Of a stretch of 8,860 bases of DNA, positions 1 to 6,525 are shown piece by piece (positions within the stretch are counted from its first letter, which is position 1; every line of letters starts with the position of its first letter). Source of the DNA: Caldisericia bacterium. GTDB lineage: Bacteria; Caldisericota; Caldisericia; B22-G15. The notes below the pieces were generated by a model. That model saw nothing but the letters and a program-made list of their open reading frames with translations, made no database searches and was not told the origin of the DNA. The translations under genes and the position numbers were made by a program. The stretch spans positions 1 to 8,860 of the forward strand of contig JAGGSY010000139.1 in NCBI GenBank assembly GCA_021158845.1. Direction: 5' to 3'.

Positions 1-12
1 ATGATGTATATA

Positions 13-36
13 TTTCATGATATTTTCTTCATGAAA
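13..36. repeat. Inverted repeat, possible operator
   Basis: Two perfect 8-base arms, TTTCATGA (13-20) and TCATGAAA (29-36), are separated by 8 bases and centred about 16 bases apart. The repeat lies just downstream of the -10 box of the leftward promoter at 38-65, so it covers the expected start site near position 31. That is a usual place for a repressor operator. The AT-rich context makes a chance palindrome possible, and the binding protein is unknown. Confidence 0.4.
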
Positions 37-37
37 A

Positions 38-65
38 ATTATAATATATTTTTTCACTTTGTCAA
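38..65 (-). promoter_or_regulatory. Leftward sigma70-type promoter, perfect consensus
   Basis: Read on the minus strand, TTGACA (65-60) and TATAAT (43-38) are both exact consensus hexamers with a 16-base spacer. Transcription would start near position 31 and run off the left edge. No complete leftward gene is visible before the edge. An ATG at minus 33-31 meets a stop after five codons, and one at minus 19-17 stays open to the edge but has no ribosome binding site. The gene served is therefore probably outside the window. Confidence 0.65.
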
Positions 66-180
66 CATAATGTATAACCCAACAACACACCTACAGCTTG
101 AACTCATCTATAATATTCTTAATCCATTTATAGTTAATGTAAGCGTGGAGTCTCTTGCTGATAAGAGATTTCAACATATT
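66..180. other. AT-rich intergenic stretch, no supported gene
   Basis: I see no gene here with a ribosome binding site. A 28-codon minus-strand reading frame (177-91) starts MLKSLISKRL, uses codons that look protein-like, and could be a remnant of a decayed gene, but it lacks a Shine-Dalgarno sequence. A small hairpin (TCTCTT at 151-156 with AAGAGA at 163-168) lies just upstream of the phosphoketolase promoter. It has no T-tract long enough to call a terminator. Confidence 0.4.
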
Positions 181-208
181 TTGACATTTTTCATTGCTTT
201 CTTATGAC
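181..208 (+). promoter_or_regulatory. Probable phosphoketolase promoter
   Basis: TTGACA (181-186) is a perfect -35 hexamer. The best -10 candidate at a permitted distance is TATGAC (203-208), with a 16-base spacer. A TAAAAT at 223-228 looks better as a hexamer but lies 36 bases away. Transcription would start near 215, giving a leader of about 50 bases before the gene start. Confidence 0.4.
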
Positions 209-252
209 TAAGGTTTTTATGTTAAAATGAAGCTAACTATGAGAAAATTATT

Positions 253-259
253 AAGGAGG
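253..259 (+). promoter_or_regulatory. Ribosome binding site fixing the phosphoketolase start
   Basis: AAGGAGG stands six bases before the ATG at 266. The in-frame ATGs further upstream, at 227 and 239, have no such site, so this motif decides the start and removes 13 residues from the longest reading frame. Confidence 0.85.
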
Positions 260-265
260 AGAAAA

Positions 266-2653
266 ATGATTGAGAAGATAAATGATTATTGGAAGACATG
301 CTGTTATCTTGCAGCAGGGATGATATACCTTAAGGACAACCCTCTGCTTAAGGAACCACTCAAGAAAGAGCACATAAAGAATAGATTACTTGGTCATTGG
401 GGTTCAAGTCCGGGTCTTTCCTTCATCTATGTTCACGCAAATAGAGTTATAAACAAGTATGGTATAAATGCATTTTTTATAGCAGGTCCAGGACATGGAG
501 CTCCCGGTGTAATTGCACCTGTATATCTTGAAGGAACTTTAAGTGAGTACTATTCACAATTTACCGAGGATGAAGAAGGAATGAGGAATCTCTTTAAGTC
601 CTTCTCATTTCCAGGTGGATTTGGAAGTCACTGCACACCTGAAATTCCCGGATCAATTCAAGAGGGGGGAGAGCTTGGGTATGCCTTATCACACGCCTTT
701 GGTGCAGTTTTTGATAATAAAGATTTGATTGCCATAACTGTTGTTGGAGATGGAGAGGCTGAAACAGGTCCTCTTGCTACATCATGGCACTCAAACAAGT
801 TTTTAAATCCTATTAGAGATGGTGCAGTTTTACCAGTTCTACATCTAAATGGATACAAGATAAACAATCCAACGGTTCTTTCAAGAATTGATAACGATGA
901 GCTTATCTCTCTTTTTACAGGTTATGGTTATGATGTAAAAGTTGTTGAGGGAGAGGAACCGATGGAAGTTCATGAAGAGATGATGAAAGCTATGGATTAT
1001 TCCATAGAGAAAATCCTTTCTATATGGGAAAAATCAAGAAAGAGTGGAAAGGCGGAAAGACCACACTGGCCCATGATAATTCTAAGAACACCAAAGGGAT
1101 GGACTGCACCAAGAAAGATAAACAAGCATTTCATTGAGGGATACTGGAGAGCACATCAGGTTCCTCTTAAAGATGCAAAGGAGAACCCAGAGAGTTTAAA
1201 GATACTTGAAGAGTGGCTTAGAAGTTATGAACCAGAGAAATTGTTTGATAAGAATGGGAGGCTCAGAGAGGATCTTAAAGCTCTTGCTCCAAAGGGAGAG
1301 AGGAGGATGAGTAAAAATCCTCATACAAATTCTGGTCTTGTAAGAAGGGATTTAAAGCTTCCACATCCAAAGGATTTCTCTGTTGATGTTAGAGAAAGGG
1401 TAAAAACACAGGTTGAAAACACAAGACCTCTGGGAAGATTCTTGAGGGAGGTTATAAATTTAAATCCAAATAACTTTAGAGTTTTTGGACCAGACGAAAC
1501 AAAATCCAATAGGCTTGATGATACCTTTGTAAAAGGGAAGGTATGGATGGCAAAGACCTTACCAGAAGATGAAGATGAGGGATTTCTTTCCCCCTTTGGC
1601 CGTGTTATGGAGTATCTCTCTGAACACACCGTTGAGGGATGGCTTGAAGGATATCTTCTCACAGGAAGGCATGGAATATTAAATACCTATGAGGGATTCT
1701 CACCTATAATTTCATCAATGGTCAGTCAGTTTGGAAAATGGGTTGACATATCCACTGATGTTCACTGGAGAACTCCAATCTCCTCTTTAAATTTACTTTT
1801 AACATCTGTTGTATGGAGGCAGGATCACAATGGTTTTACCCATCAAGACCCTGGATTTATAAATTCAATTGTGGATAAATGGCCCAATGTTGTTAGAGTT
1901 TACTTTCCTCCAGATGCGAATACACTTCTTTGGACTATATGGCACTCTCTTCAAACAACAGATAGGATAAACATAATTGTTATAGATAAGCAGTATCATC
2001 CTCAATATCTCTCCATTGATGAAGCCTTTAAACATGCAACCAAGGGTATAGGAGTATGGGGATTTGCAAGCACCTATCCAGAGGAAGAACCAGATGTAGT
2101 AATTGCAAGTTGCGGAGATATTCCAACAAAGGAAGCTATAGCAGCAGTGGGTATCTTAAAGAGAGAATTTAAAGATTTAAAAATTAGATTTGTGAATGTT
2201 CTTAATCTGTTCACACTAACCCCAAATTCAGAACATCCAGATGGATTGAGTGATAGAGAATTTGATTCCTACTTCACAAGGAATAAACCAATCATATTCA
2301 ATTTCCATGGTTATCCATGGCTTATTCACAGACTAACATACAGAAGGACAAACCATGAGAATCTTCATGTAAGGGGATACAGAGAGAACAGGAAGATTGG
2401 AATTGACTCAAGTTATCTTACAACATTCCTTAAGGGAAGAGGTGGAATAACAACTCCCATGCAACTTGCCATAATGAATCAGATTGATAGATTCAGTATA
2501 GCTATGGATGTTATAGAGAGGGTTGAAAAGTTAAAGGAGAGGGGTGCATACTTTAAAGATAAACTCAAAAATATGCAGATAGATGCCCTTCAATATGCAT
2601 ACGAGAATGGAGTGGATAAGAGAGAGTTAATAGATTTTTCTAACTGGGATTGA
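266..2653 (+). CDS. xfp: Xylulose-5-phosphate/fructose-6-phosphate phosphoketolase
   Basis: This cytoplasmic thiamine-diphosphate enzyme cleaves xylulose-5-P (and in many members fructose-6-P) with phosphate, giving acetyl phosphate plus glyceraldehyde-3-P or erythrose-4-P. The 795-residue product has normal family length and three-domain layout. Visible signatures are GHWGSSPGLSF (43-53), GPGHGAPG (74-81), the cofactor motif GDGEAETG (161-168) with downstream LNGYKINNPT (194-203), TGRHGILNTYEGF (466-478) and QDHNGFTHQDPG (519-530). No key motif appears broken. It seems to be transcribed alone from the promoter at 181-208. The 3' end overlaps the convergent minus-strand gene by 14 bases, so no dedicated terminator fits between them. 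Acetyl phosphate would give ATP through acetate kinase, which is not in this window. Family assignment is secure; preference between xylulose-5-P and fructose-6-P is not readable. Confidence 0.96.
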   Translation: MIEKINDYWKTCCYLAAGMIYLKDNPLLKEPLKKEHIKNRLLGHWGSSPGLSFIYVHANRVINKYGINAFFIAGPGHGAPGVIAPVYLEGTLSEYYSQFTEDEEGMRNLFKSFSFPGGFGSHCTPEIPGSIQEGGELGYALSHAFGAVFDNKDLIAITVVGDGEAETGPLATSWHSNKFLNPIRDGAVLPVLHLNGYKINNPTVLSRIDNDELISLFTGYGYDVKVVEGEEPMEVHEEMMKAMDYSIEKILSIWEKSRKSGKAERPHWPMIILRTPKGWTAPRKINKHFIEGYWRAHQVPLKDAKENPESLKILEEWLRSYEPEKLFDKNGRLREDLKALAPKGERRMSKNPHTNSGLVRRDLKLPHPKDFSVDVRERVKTQVENTRPLGRFLREVINLNPNNFRVFGPDETKSNRLDDTFVKGKVWMAKTLPEDEDEGFLSPFGRVMEYLSEHTVEGWLEGYLLTGRHGILNTYEGFSPIISSMVSQFGKWVDISTDVHWRTPISSLNLLLTSVVWRQDHNGFTHQDPGFINSIVDKWPNVVRVYFPPDANTLLWTIWHSLQTTDRINIIVIDKQYHPQYLSIDEAFKHATKGIGVWGFASTYPEEEPDVVIASCGDIPTKEAIAAVGILKREFKDLKIRFVNVLNLFTLTPNSEHPDGLSDREFDSYFTRNKPIIFNFHGYPWLIHRLTYRRTNHENLHVRGYRENRKIGIDSSYLTTFLKGRGGITTPMQLAIMNQIDRFSIAMDVIERVEKLKERGAYFKDKLKNMQIDALQYAYENGVDKRELIDFSNWD

Positions 2654-3023
2654 ATATGAATATCTCCTGAAAGTTTCCTATCCAGATAACCTTCATACCA
2701 AGTGATTCAGACACAAATCTGAGAGGAACAAAAGTTCTGTCATCCTTGATAAAAGGTGTAATGTCCTGATTATCTGGATCTATAGGCACTGAATTTCCAT
2801 TCACATAAGCGTAATTCTTCCCTATCCACATCTCTATCCTTTTACCATTCAAGATTATCGTTACCTTTCTCTCTTTACCATCCCATAGAACAGTCCCACC
2901 AAGACTTTCAGAAACAAACCTAATGGGAACAAAGGTTCTTCCAGATATGATAAATGGTGAAGTATCCATGGTAGTTTTCTCGCCGCCTTTCCAGATATCC
3001 CTTTCTCCTATTTTTAATCTCAA
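2640..3023 (-). CDS. C-terminal fragment: two copper-amine-oxidase-N-like repeats
   Basis: The piece after the internal stop carries two copies of the family pattern, GRTFVPIRFVSESLG with VLWDGKERKVTI, then DRTFVPLRFVSESLG with VIWIGNFQEIFI. These repeats are common in cell-surface proteins of Firmicutes and other low-GC bacteria. The listed start is a TTG at 3023 with no ribosome binding site. The open frame really extends back to the TAA at 3125-3123, so independent translation is doubtful. An AAGGAG just after that stop, followed by ATT, is the only hint of restart. It ends inside the phosphoketolase 3' end. Confidence 0.5.
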   Translation of the reverse strand: MRLKIGERDIWKGGEKTTMDTSPFIISGRTFVPIRFVSESLGGTVLWDGKERKVTIILNGKRIEMWIGKNYAYVNGNSVPIDPDNQDITPFIKDDRTFVPLRFVSESLGMKVIWIGNFQEIFIFNPS

Positions 3024-3122
3024 CGCATCCAGTCTTTCAATGTCAATTATGATTTCTGTTTTAGAGACTTCAATGTTCAGTGGTTTAAGAAGGGTGGTTA
3101 TATAAATTTCGTTCTCTCCTTC

Positions 3123-3623
3123 TTAAAGTTTCTCTGCTATTTTCATATTCTTTTCCACAGGTATCCTTTTCTCTTTAGATCCATTGTTTATAACTAAAAT
3201 CATTGGCACAGCTACTTCTCTGTAAAGATTTATGTAAACTTTTAGTCTCATGGAATCTGTATCAAACTTGAAAGAGGTGGAAAGGTCTTTTCGCGGTATC
3301 ATATACTTTTCAGGCTTTTTTATGTCCTTTAGTTCGACAGTTATACTGGACCCTATTCCAAATCTATCACCACAGTAAACATGAGTTTTAAATGAACTCC
3401 CTTCTTTTTTAACCTTTATATCTTTTTCCCCACCTGTTATGTCTATAGTTTTTCCATCCATAATTAGAAATCCCATCCTATCAAGCTCCACAGAAAATCT
3501 TGCCTCATTCTCGGAAACTATACTACCCTTTATCTTTATAGAGGGTAAATTGTTTGGCAGGACAAAGCCCAAAGATAATAGAATTATCAGTATAAAAGGT
3601 AAAATAAAAAGTTTCCTTGTCAT
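3123..3623 (-). CDS. N-terminal fragment: signal peptide and beta-rich exported region
   Basis: This 166-residue piece is what would be made if the TAA at 3125-3123 is real and is not read through. It starts with a typical export signal: basic MTRK, a hydrophobic run over residues 5-22, and a likely cleavage zone around 23-30. Alternating hydrophobic and polar residues follow, as expected for beta-strands, for example IKIKGSIV and FSVELDRMG. No catalytic motif is recognisable. Without the downstream repeats it would be a truncated secreted protein. Translation initiation looks sound, with AGGAGG five bases before the ATG. Confidence 0.6.
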   Translation of the reverse strand: MTRKLFILPFILIILLSLGFVLPNNLPSIKIKGSIVSENEARFSVELDRMGFLIMDGKTIDITGGEKDIKVKKEGSSFKTHVYCGDRFGIGSSITVELKDIKKPEKYMIPRKDLSTSFKFDTDSMRLKVYINLYREVAVPMILVINNGSKEKRIPVEKNMKIAEKL

Positions 3624-3680
3624 ATCATCCTCCTTTATTTAAATATACAAATAATAGATTAATTTGTTTCAAAGATATAT

Positions 3681-3708
3681 TTTCAGAAGGGAGGAGTTTT
3701 TGTATAAT
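3681..3708 (+). promoter_or_regulatory. Possible promoter for the small membrane protein
   Basis: A perfect -10 TATAAT (3703-3708) lies 32 bases before the ATG at 3741. The only -35 candidate at a normal distance is the weak TTTCAG (3681-3686, 16-base spacer). The 117-base gap is shared with the divergent secreted-protein gene, whose own promoter I could not place convincingly. Confidence 0.35.
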
Positions 3709-3740
3709 TATTTTGTAATCTGAACAGGAAGGAGATTAAG

Positions 3741-3917
3741 ATGGATAAAGAGAAGAAGAGAAGAAACATAGAGTTTACAATATTTGGAATTGCTTTCTTT
3801 ATCATGGGGATACTCCTTGTTAATAAATCTAAGTTTGGTTTACTATTCATAGTTATTGGAACAATTTTTCTGTTTCTTCCCATTGTAGAGAAAGGTGGAG
3901 GTCCATTTGGTGTTTAA
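3741..3917 (+). CDS. Small two-helix membrane protein, unknown function
   Basis: This 58-residue product has a strongly basic N-terminus (KEKKRR), a hydrophobic stretch at about residues 12-27, a short NKSK turn, a second hydrophobic stretch at about 32-49, and a glycine-rich tail (EKGGGPFGV). By the positive-inside rule it would be a membrane hairpin with both ends in the cytoplasm. The start has GGAAGGAG at 3728-3735, five bases before the ATG, and a TATAAT box upstream, so expression is credible despite the size. It is divergent from the interrupted secreted-protein gene and ends 73 bases before the carbamoyltransferase operon. The operon's own promoter starts nine bases after its stop, so it is probably a separate unit. 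I do not recognise the family. Confidence 0.7.
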   Translation: MDKEKKRRNIEFTIFGIAFFIMGILLVNKSKFGLLFIVIGTIFLFLPIVEKGGGPFGV

Positions 3918-3925
3918 AAAATTTA

Positions 3926-3953
3926 TTGACATAAACCTTAGTAGTTTTAAAAT
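3926..3953 (+). promoter_or_regulatory. Promoter of the carbamoyltransferase operon
   Basis: TTGACA (3926-3931) is a perfect -35 hexamer, followed after 16 bases by TAAAAT (3948-3953). Transcription would start near 3960, leaving a leader of about 30 bases before the ATG at 3990. The spacer contains AAACCTTAGT, whose reverse complement also occurs in the phosphoketolase upstream region. I see no recognisable ArgR box. Confidence 0.6.
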
Positions 3954-3989
3954 AATCATATAGTATAACTTAGGAAAAGGAGGAACAAA

Positions 3990-5036
3990 ATGAAGACAGA
4001 GAGCTTTAGAGGAAGGGACTGGATTACTGATCTTGATTACACTAAGGAGGAACTTGAAACAATTCTTGAGGTTGCCTTTGACCTTAAAAGAAAAAGAGCT
4101 GTGGGGGAACCACACAGACTTCTTGAGGGAAAAACCCTCTTTATGATTTTTTACAATCAGTCTTTAAGGACAAGGAACTCCTTTGAAGCTGGAATGTTTC
4201 AGCTTGGTGGTCATGCACACTTCCTTGACCCAAAAAAGATTTACACCCCTGCACTTCCCGGAAGGGAGATTGCATATACAACTGAGAGAGTTTCTGATGT
4301 TGCAAGAGTTCTCTCAAGGATGGGTGAGGGAATTGCTATACGTTGCTATGGAGCGCCAGTGGATTGGATCTATGGAGAGGCGGATAGGATGATAAGGGAG
4401 TTTGCAAAGTGGGCAGATATTCCTGTTATAAATATGGAGGATGATATTTACCATCCATGTCAGGGAATGGCAGATATTATGACAATGATTGAGAAGAAGG
4501 GACCAGATTTAAGAGGGAAAAAGTTTGTAATGAGTTGGGCATACTCACCATCTCCAGAGAAACCACTTGCAGTCCCCCAGAGTGCTATAACTGTTGCATC
4601 AAAGTTTGGACTTAACATAACCCTTGCACATCCAGAGGGATTTGAACTTGACGATAACATAATAGATGCTGTTAAAGAGAATGTTAAGAAGTATGGTGGA
4701 AGCTTTGAGATTGTAAATGATATGAAAGAGGCATTTAAAGATGCAGACATTGTTTATCCAAAATCTTGGACAAGCAAACACTTTATTCCACCAGAGGCGG
4801 ATAAGCCAGATTTTACAAAGATAAAGGAACTCTTTGAGAAGAATAAGGATTGGATATGCGATAAAGAGAAGATGGCTCTTGCAAAACCTGATGCAATCTA
4901 TATGCACTGCCTTCCAGCAGATAGGGGATTTGAGGTGACAGATGAGGTTATGGATGGACCTCAATCTGTTGTGTTTGACGAGGCAGAGAACAGACTTCAT
5001 GCACAGAAGGCAATAATGGCTCTTATTATGAGGTAG
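3990..5036 (+). CDS. ygeW: YgeW-type knotted carbamoyltransferase
   Basis: This 348-residue cytoplasmic enzyme belongs to the aspartate/ornithine carbamoyltransferase fold, which moves a carbamoyl group between carbamoyl phosphate and an amine. The carbamoyl-phosphate loop SLRTR (58-62) and HPCQ (155-158) are present, as is HCLPADRGFEV (306-316). The proline-rich SWAYSPSPEKPLAVPQ (182-197) marks the knotted branch that includes E. coli YgeW and acetylornithine carbamoyltransferases. The C-terminal AENRLHAQKA is typical of the fold. The ornithine SMG motif is missing (KSWTSKHF instead), so an ordinary biosynthetic ArgF role is unlikely. AGGAGG lies six bases before the ATG. The next gene starts two bases after the stop, so translation is probably coupled. 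The catabolic direction, making carbamoyl phosphate, is inferred from the nearby carbamate kinase. Its amine substrate is unknown. Confidence 0.85.
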   Translation: MKTESFRGRDWITDLDYTKEELETILEVAFDLKRKRAVGEPHRLLEGKTLFMIFYNQSLRTRNSFEAGMFQLGGHAHFLDPKKIYTPALPGREIAYTTERVSDVARVLSRMGEGIAIRCYGAPVDWIYGEADRMIREFAKWADIPVINMEDDIYHPCQGMADIMTMIEKKGPDLRGKKFVMSWAYSPSPEKPLAVPQSAITVASKFGLNITLAHPEGFELDDNIIDAVKENVKKYGGSFEIVNDMKEAFKDADIVYPKSWTSKHFIPPEADKPDFTKIKELFEKNKDWICDKEKMALAKPDAIYMHCLPADRGFEVTDEVMDGPQSVVFDEAENRLHAQKAIMALIMR

Positions 5037-5038
5037 TT

Positions 5039-6511
5039 ATGAAGTTAAAGGTAAATGAAGAGGTTTTAAAAAGAACAATAGAGAGGGCAAGAGAGAAAAA
5101 TATAATAATTCCCACATACGAGGAGATGAGGAATCCAGAGAAGATTCCAGAAGGTATAAAAGAGGAACTCAAAAACATTGGTCTTTGGGATCTTCATCCA
5201 AGAAATCTATTTAGAATCACATGGAAGAATGAGCCAAAGAAATTTGGTGGTGGATTTGATGGAGTGAATTTCATAGAACTTCCAAGAGAACTCACAGGAG
5301 TTAAGGCAAGAATAGTTATGCTCATTGGAAAATGGTTCCCCACAGGTTCACATAAGGTTGGTGCAACCTTTGGTCCACTTGTTGAAAAACTTATAAGAGG
5401 TGAGTTTGATCCAACAAGACAGAAAGCTCTCTGGCCCTCAACAGGAAACTACTGCAGAGGCGGTGCATACGACTCCCATCTTCTTGGATGTCAAGCTGTT
5501 GCAGTCCTTCCCGAAGGTATGAGTAGGGAGAGGTTTGAGTGGCTTAAAAGTATTGGTGCAGAGATATACGCAACACCGGGAAGCGAGAGTAATGTAAAAG
5601 AGGTTTTTGATAAGAGTGAAGAACTCAAAAGAAAGTATCCTGATGAGATTGTTGTTCTAAATCAGTTTGATGAGTTTGGAAATCCAATCTGGCACTATGC
5701 TGTGACAGGTCCAGCCATGGAGGAGGTTTATCATAATATTAAGAAAGAAAATGATAAATTCACCGCTCTGTTTCTTACACAGGGTTCTGCAGGAACATTG
5801 GGATGTGGAAACTATTTGAGAGAGAAATTCCCAACGATTAAGATTGGAGCAGGTGAGGCACTTCAGTGTCCAACCCTTCTATTCAATGGATATGGAGCAC
5901 ACAGGATTGAGGGAATTGGAGATAAGCATGTTCCCTGGGTGTTTGATGTGAAGAATATTGATATGGTTGTTGATATTGATGATGAGGATAGTATGAGATT
6001 GATCAGGCTCTTCAATGAACCAGAGGGAAGGAAGTATCTTAAGAAGATGAAAGTCCCAGAGGAGATTGTGGATAATCTTGATCTACTTGGAATTTCATCT
6101 GTGGCAAACCTTATTGGCTCGATAAAGATGGCAAAGTACTATGAGATGACAGAAAACGACATGATATTTACAGTGGCAACAGATTCCATGGAGCTTTACA
6201 AGTCAAGAATTAAAGAACTGAGAGAAGAGAGGGGAGAGTATAAAGAGATTGATGCAGCAAAGGATTTTGAAGATGTTTTAATGGGAGCATCCATAGATTG
6301 GATGCTTGAATTATCCTATTGGGACAGAAGAAGGATGCACAATCTTAAATACTTCACATGGGTTGAGCAGAGAGGGAAGAGTGTGGAAGAATTAAATGAG
6401 CAGTGGTACAACGATAACTACTGGAAGGAGAAGTTTAATTCTTACAAAGAGTGGGATGAACTCATTAGAGAGTTCAATGAGAGAGTAGGATTAATCAAGA
6501 AGTACAAGTAA
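5039..6511 (+). CDS. Fold-type-II PLP-dependent enzyme (cysteine synthase-like), substrate unknown
   Basis: This 490-residue protein belongs to the cysteine synthase/threonine dehydratase superfamily. Lys106 in TGSHKVGA should bind PLP, STGN (134-137) is the substrate-carboxylate loop, and GSAGT (249-253) is the PLP-phosphate loop. NQFDEFGNP plus HYAVTGP (208-225) matches the cysteine-synthase pattern. It is about 100-150 residues longer than typical members, with an extra aromatic and charged tail (about 390-490; many Trp, Tyr, Lys, Glu). Members catalyse beta-elimination, beta-replacement or deamination of amino acids. In E. coli the comparable place next to ygeW is held by diaminopropionate ammonia-lyase (ygeX), but this protein reads S-T-G-N where, as I recall, that lyase has D-G-N, so the same activity should not be assumed. 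Start: ATG two bases after the upstream stop, with a weak GAGG inside that gene's end, implying coupling. Confidence 0.85.
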   Translation: MKLKVNEEVLKRTIERAREKNIIIPTYEEMRNPEKIPEGIKEELKNIGLWDLHPRNLFRITWKNEPKKFGGGFDGVNFIELPRELTGVKARIVMLIGKWFPTGSHKVGATFGPLVEKLIRGEFDPTRQKALWPSTGNYCRGGAYDSHLLGCQAVAVLPEGMSRERFEWLKSIGAEIYATPGSESNVKEVFDKSEELKRKYPDEIVVLNQFDEFGNPIWHYAVTGPAMEEVYHNIKKENDKFTALFLTQGSAGTLGCGNYLREKFPTIKIGAGEALQCPTLLFNGYGAHRIEGIGDKHVPWVFDVKNIDMVVDIDDEDSMRLIRLFNEPEGRKYLKKMKVPEEIVDNLDLLGISSVANLIGSIKMAKYYEMTENDMIFTVATDSMELYKSRIKELREERGEYKEIDAAKDFEDVLMGASIDWMLELSYWDRRRMHNLKYFTWVEQRGKSVEELNEQWYNDNYWKEKFNSYKEWDELIREFNERVGLIKKYK

Positions 6512-6525
6512 AGGAGGTATTAGAA

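Larger units (their letters stand above)
2640..3623 (-). pseudogene. Interrupted gene: secreted protein with copper-amine-oxidase-like stalk repeats
   Basis: Two open stretches in the same frame (3623-3126 and 3122-2643) are separated only by one TAA codon (3125-3123), with no frameshift. Reading through gives about 326 residues: a signal peptide, a beta-rich region, a junction reading AEKL-stop-EGENEIYI, then two copper-amine-oxidase-N-terminal-like repeats. LKEGENEI is a natural beta-strand phrase in such secreted proteins, so the stop probably replaced a Lys AAA codon by one A-to-T change. The upstream ribosome binding site (AGGAGG, five bases before ATG at 3623) is intact and both halves look otherwise undamaged. 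This suggests a recent nonsense mutation, a base-call error, or readthrough. The intact protein would sit at or outside the cell surface; its ligand is unknown. Despite the domain name, these repeats do not imply oxidase activity. Confidence 0.8.

Noticed and set aside
91..177. Minus-strand 28-codon frame as a gene or transposase remnant
   Set aside because: Protein-like codons, but too short, no ribosome site and no recognisable family motif; noted only in the intergenic entry.
1..207. 68-codon plus-strand reading frame from the first base
   Set aside because: Composition is dominated by Phe, Ile, Asn and Tyr as expected from random AT-rich DNA. It has no visible ribosome site and overlaps a strong opposite-strand promoter and an operator-like repeat.
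227..265. Upstream in-frame ATGs (227 and 239) as the phosphoketolase start
   Set aside because: Neither has a Shine-Dalgarno sequence, the extra residues (KLLRRRK region) do not look like the family N-terminus, and the ATG at 266 has a perfectly placed AAGGAGG.
658..1662. Minus-strand reading frames within the phosphoketolase gene (658-867 and 1321-1662)
   Set aside because: Ser- and Pro-rich shadow frames opposite a strongly conserved gene, with no ribosome site or recognisable domain.
3683..5000. Minus-strand reading frames over the small membrane protein and the first carbamoyltransferase
   Set aside because: They lie opposite well-supported plus-strand genes, show no family motifs, and cross the operon promoter.
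3990..5036. Biosynthetic ornithine carbamoyltransferase (argF)
   Set aside because: The ornithine SMG motif is missing, the knotted proline-rich loop is present, and the neighbours are carbamate kinase and a PLP enzyme rather than arginine biosynthesis genes.
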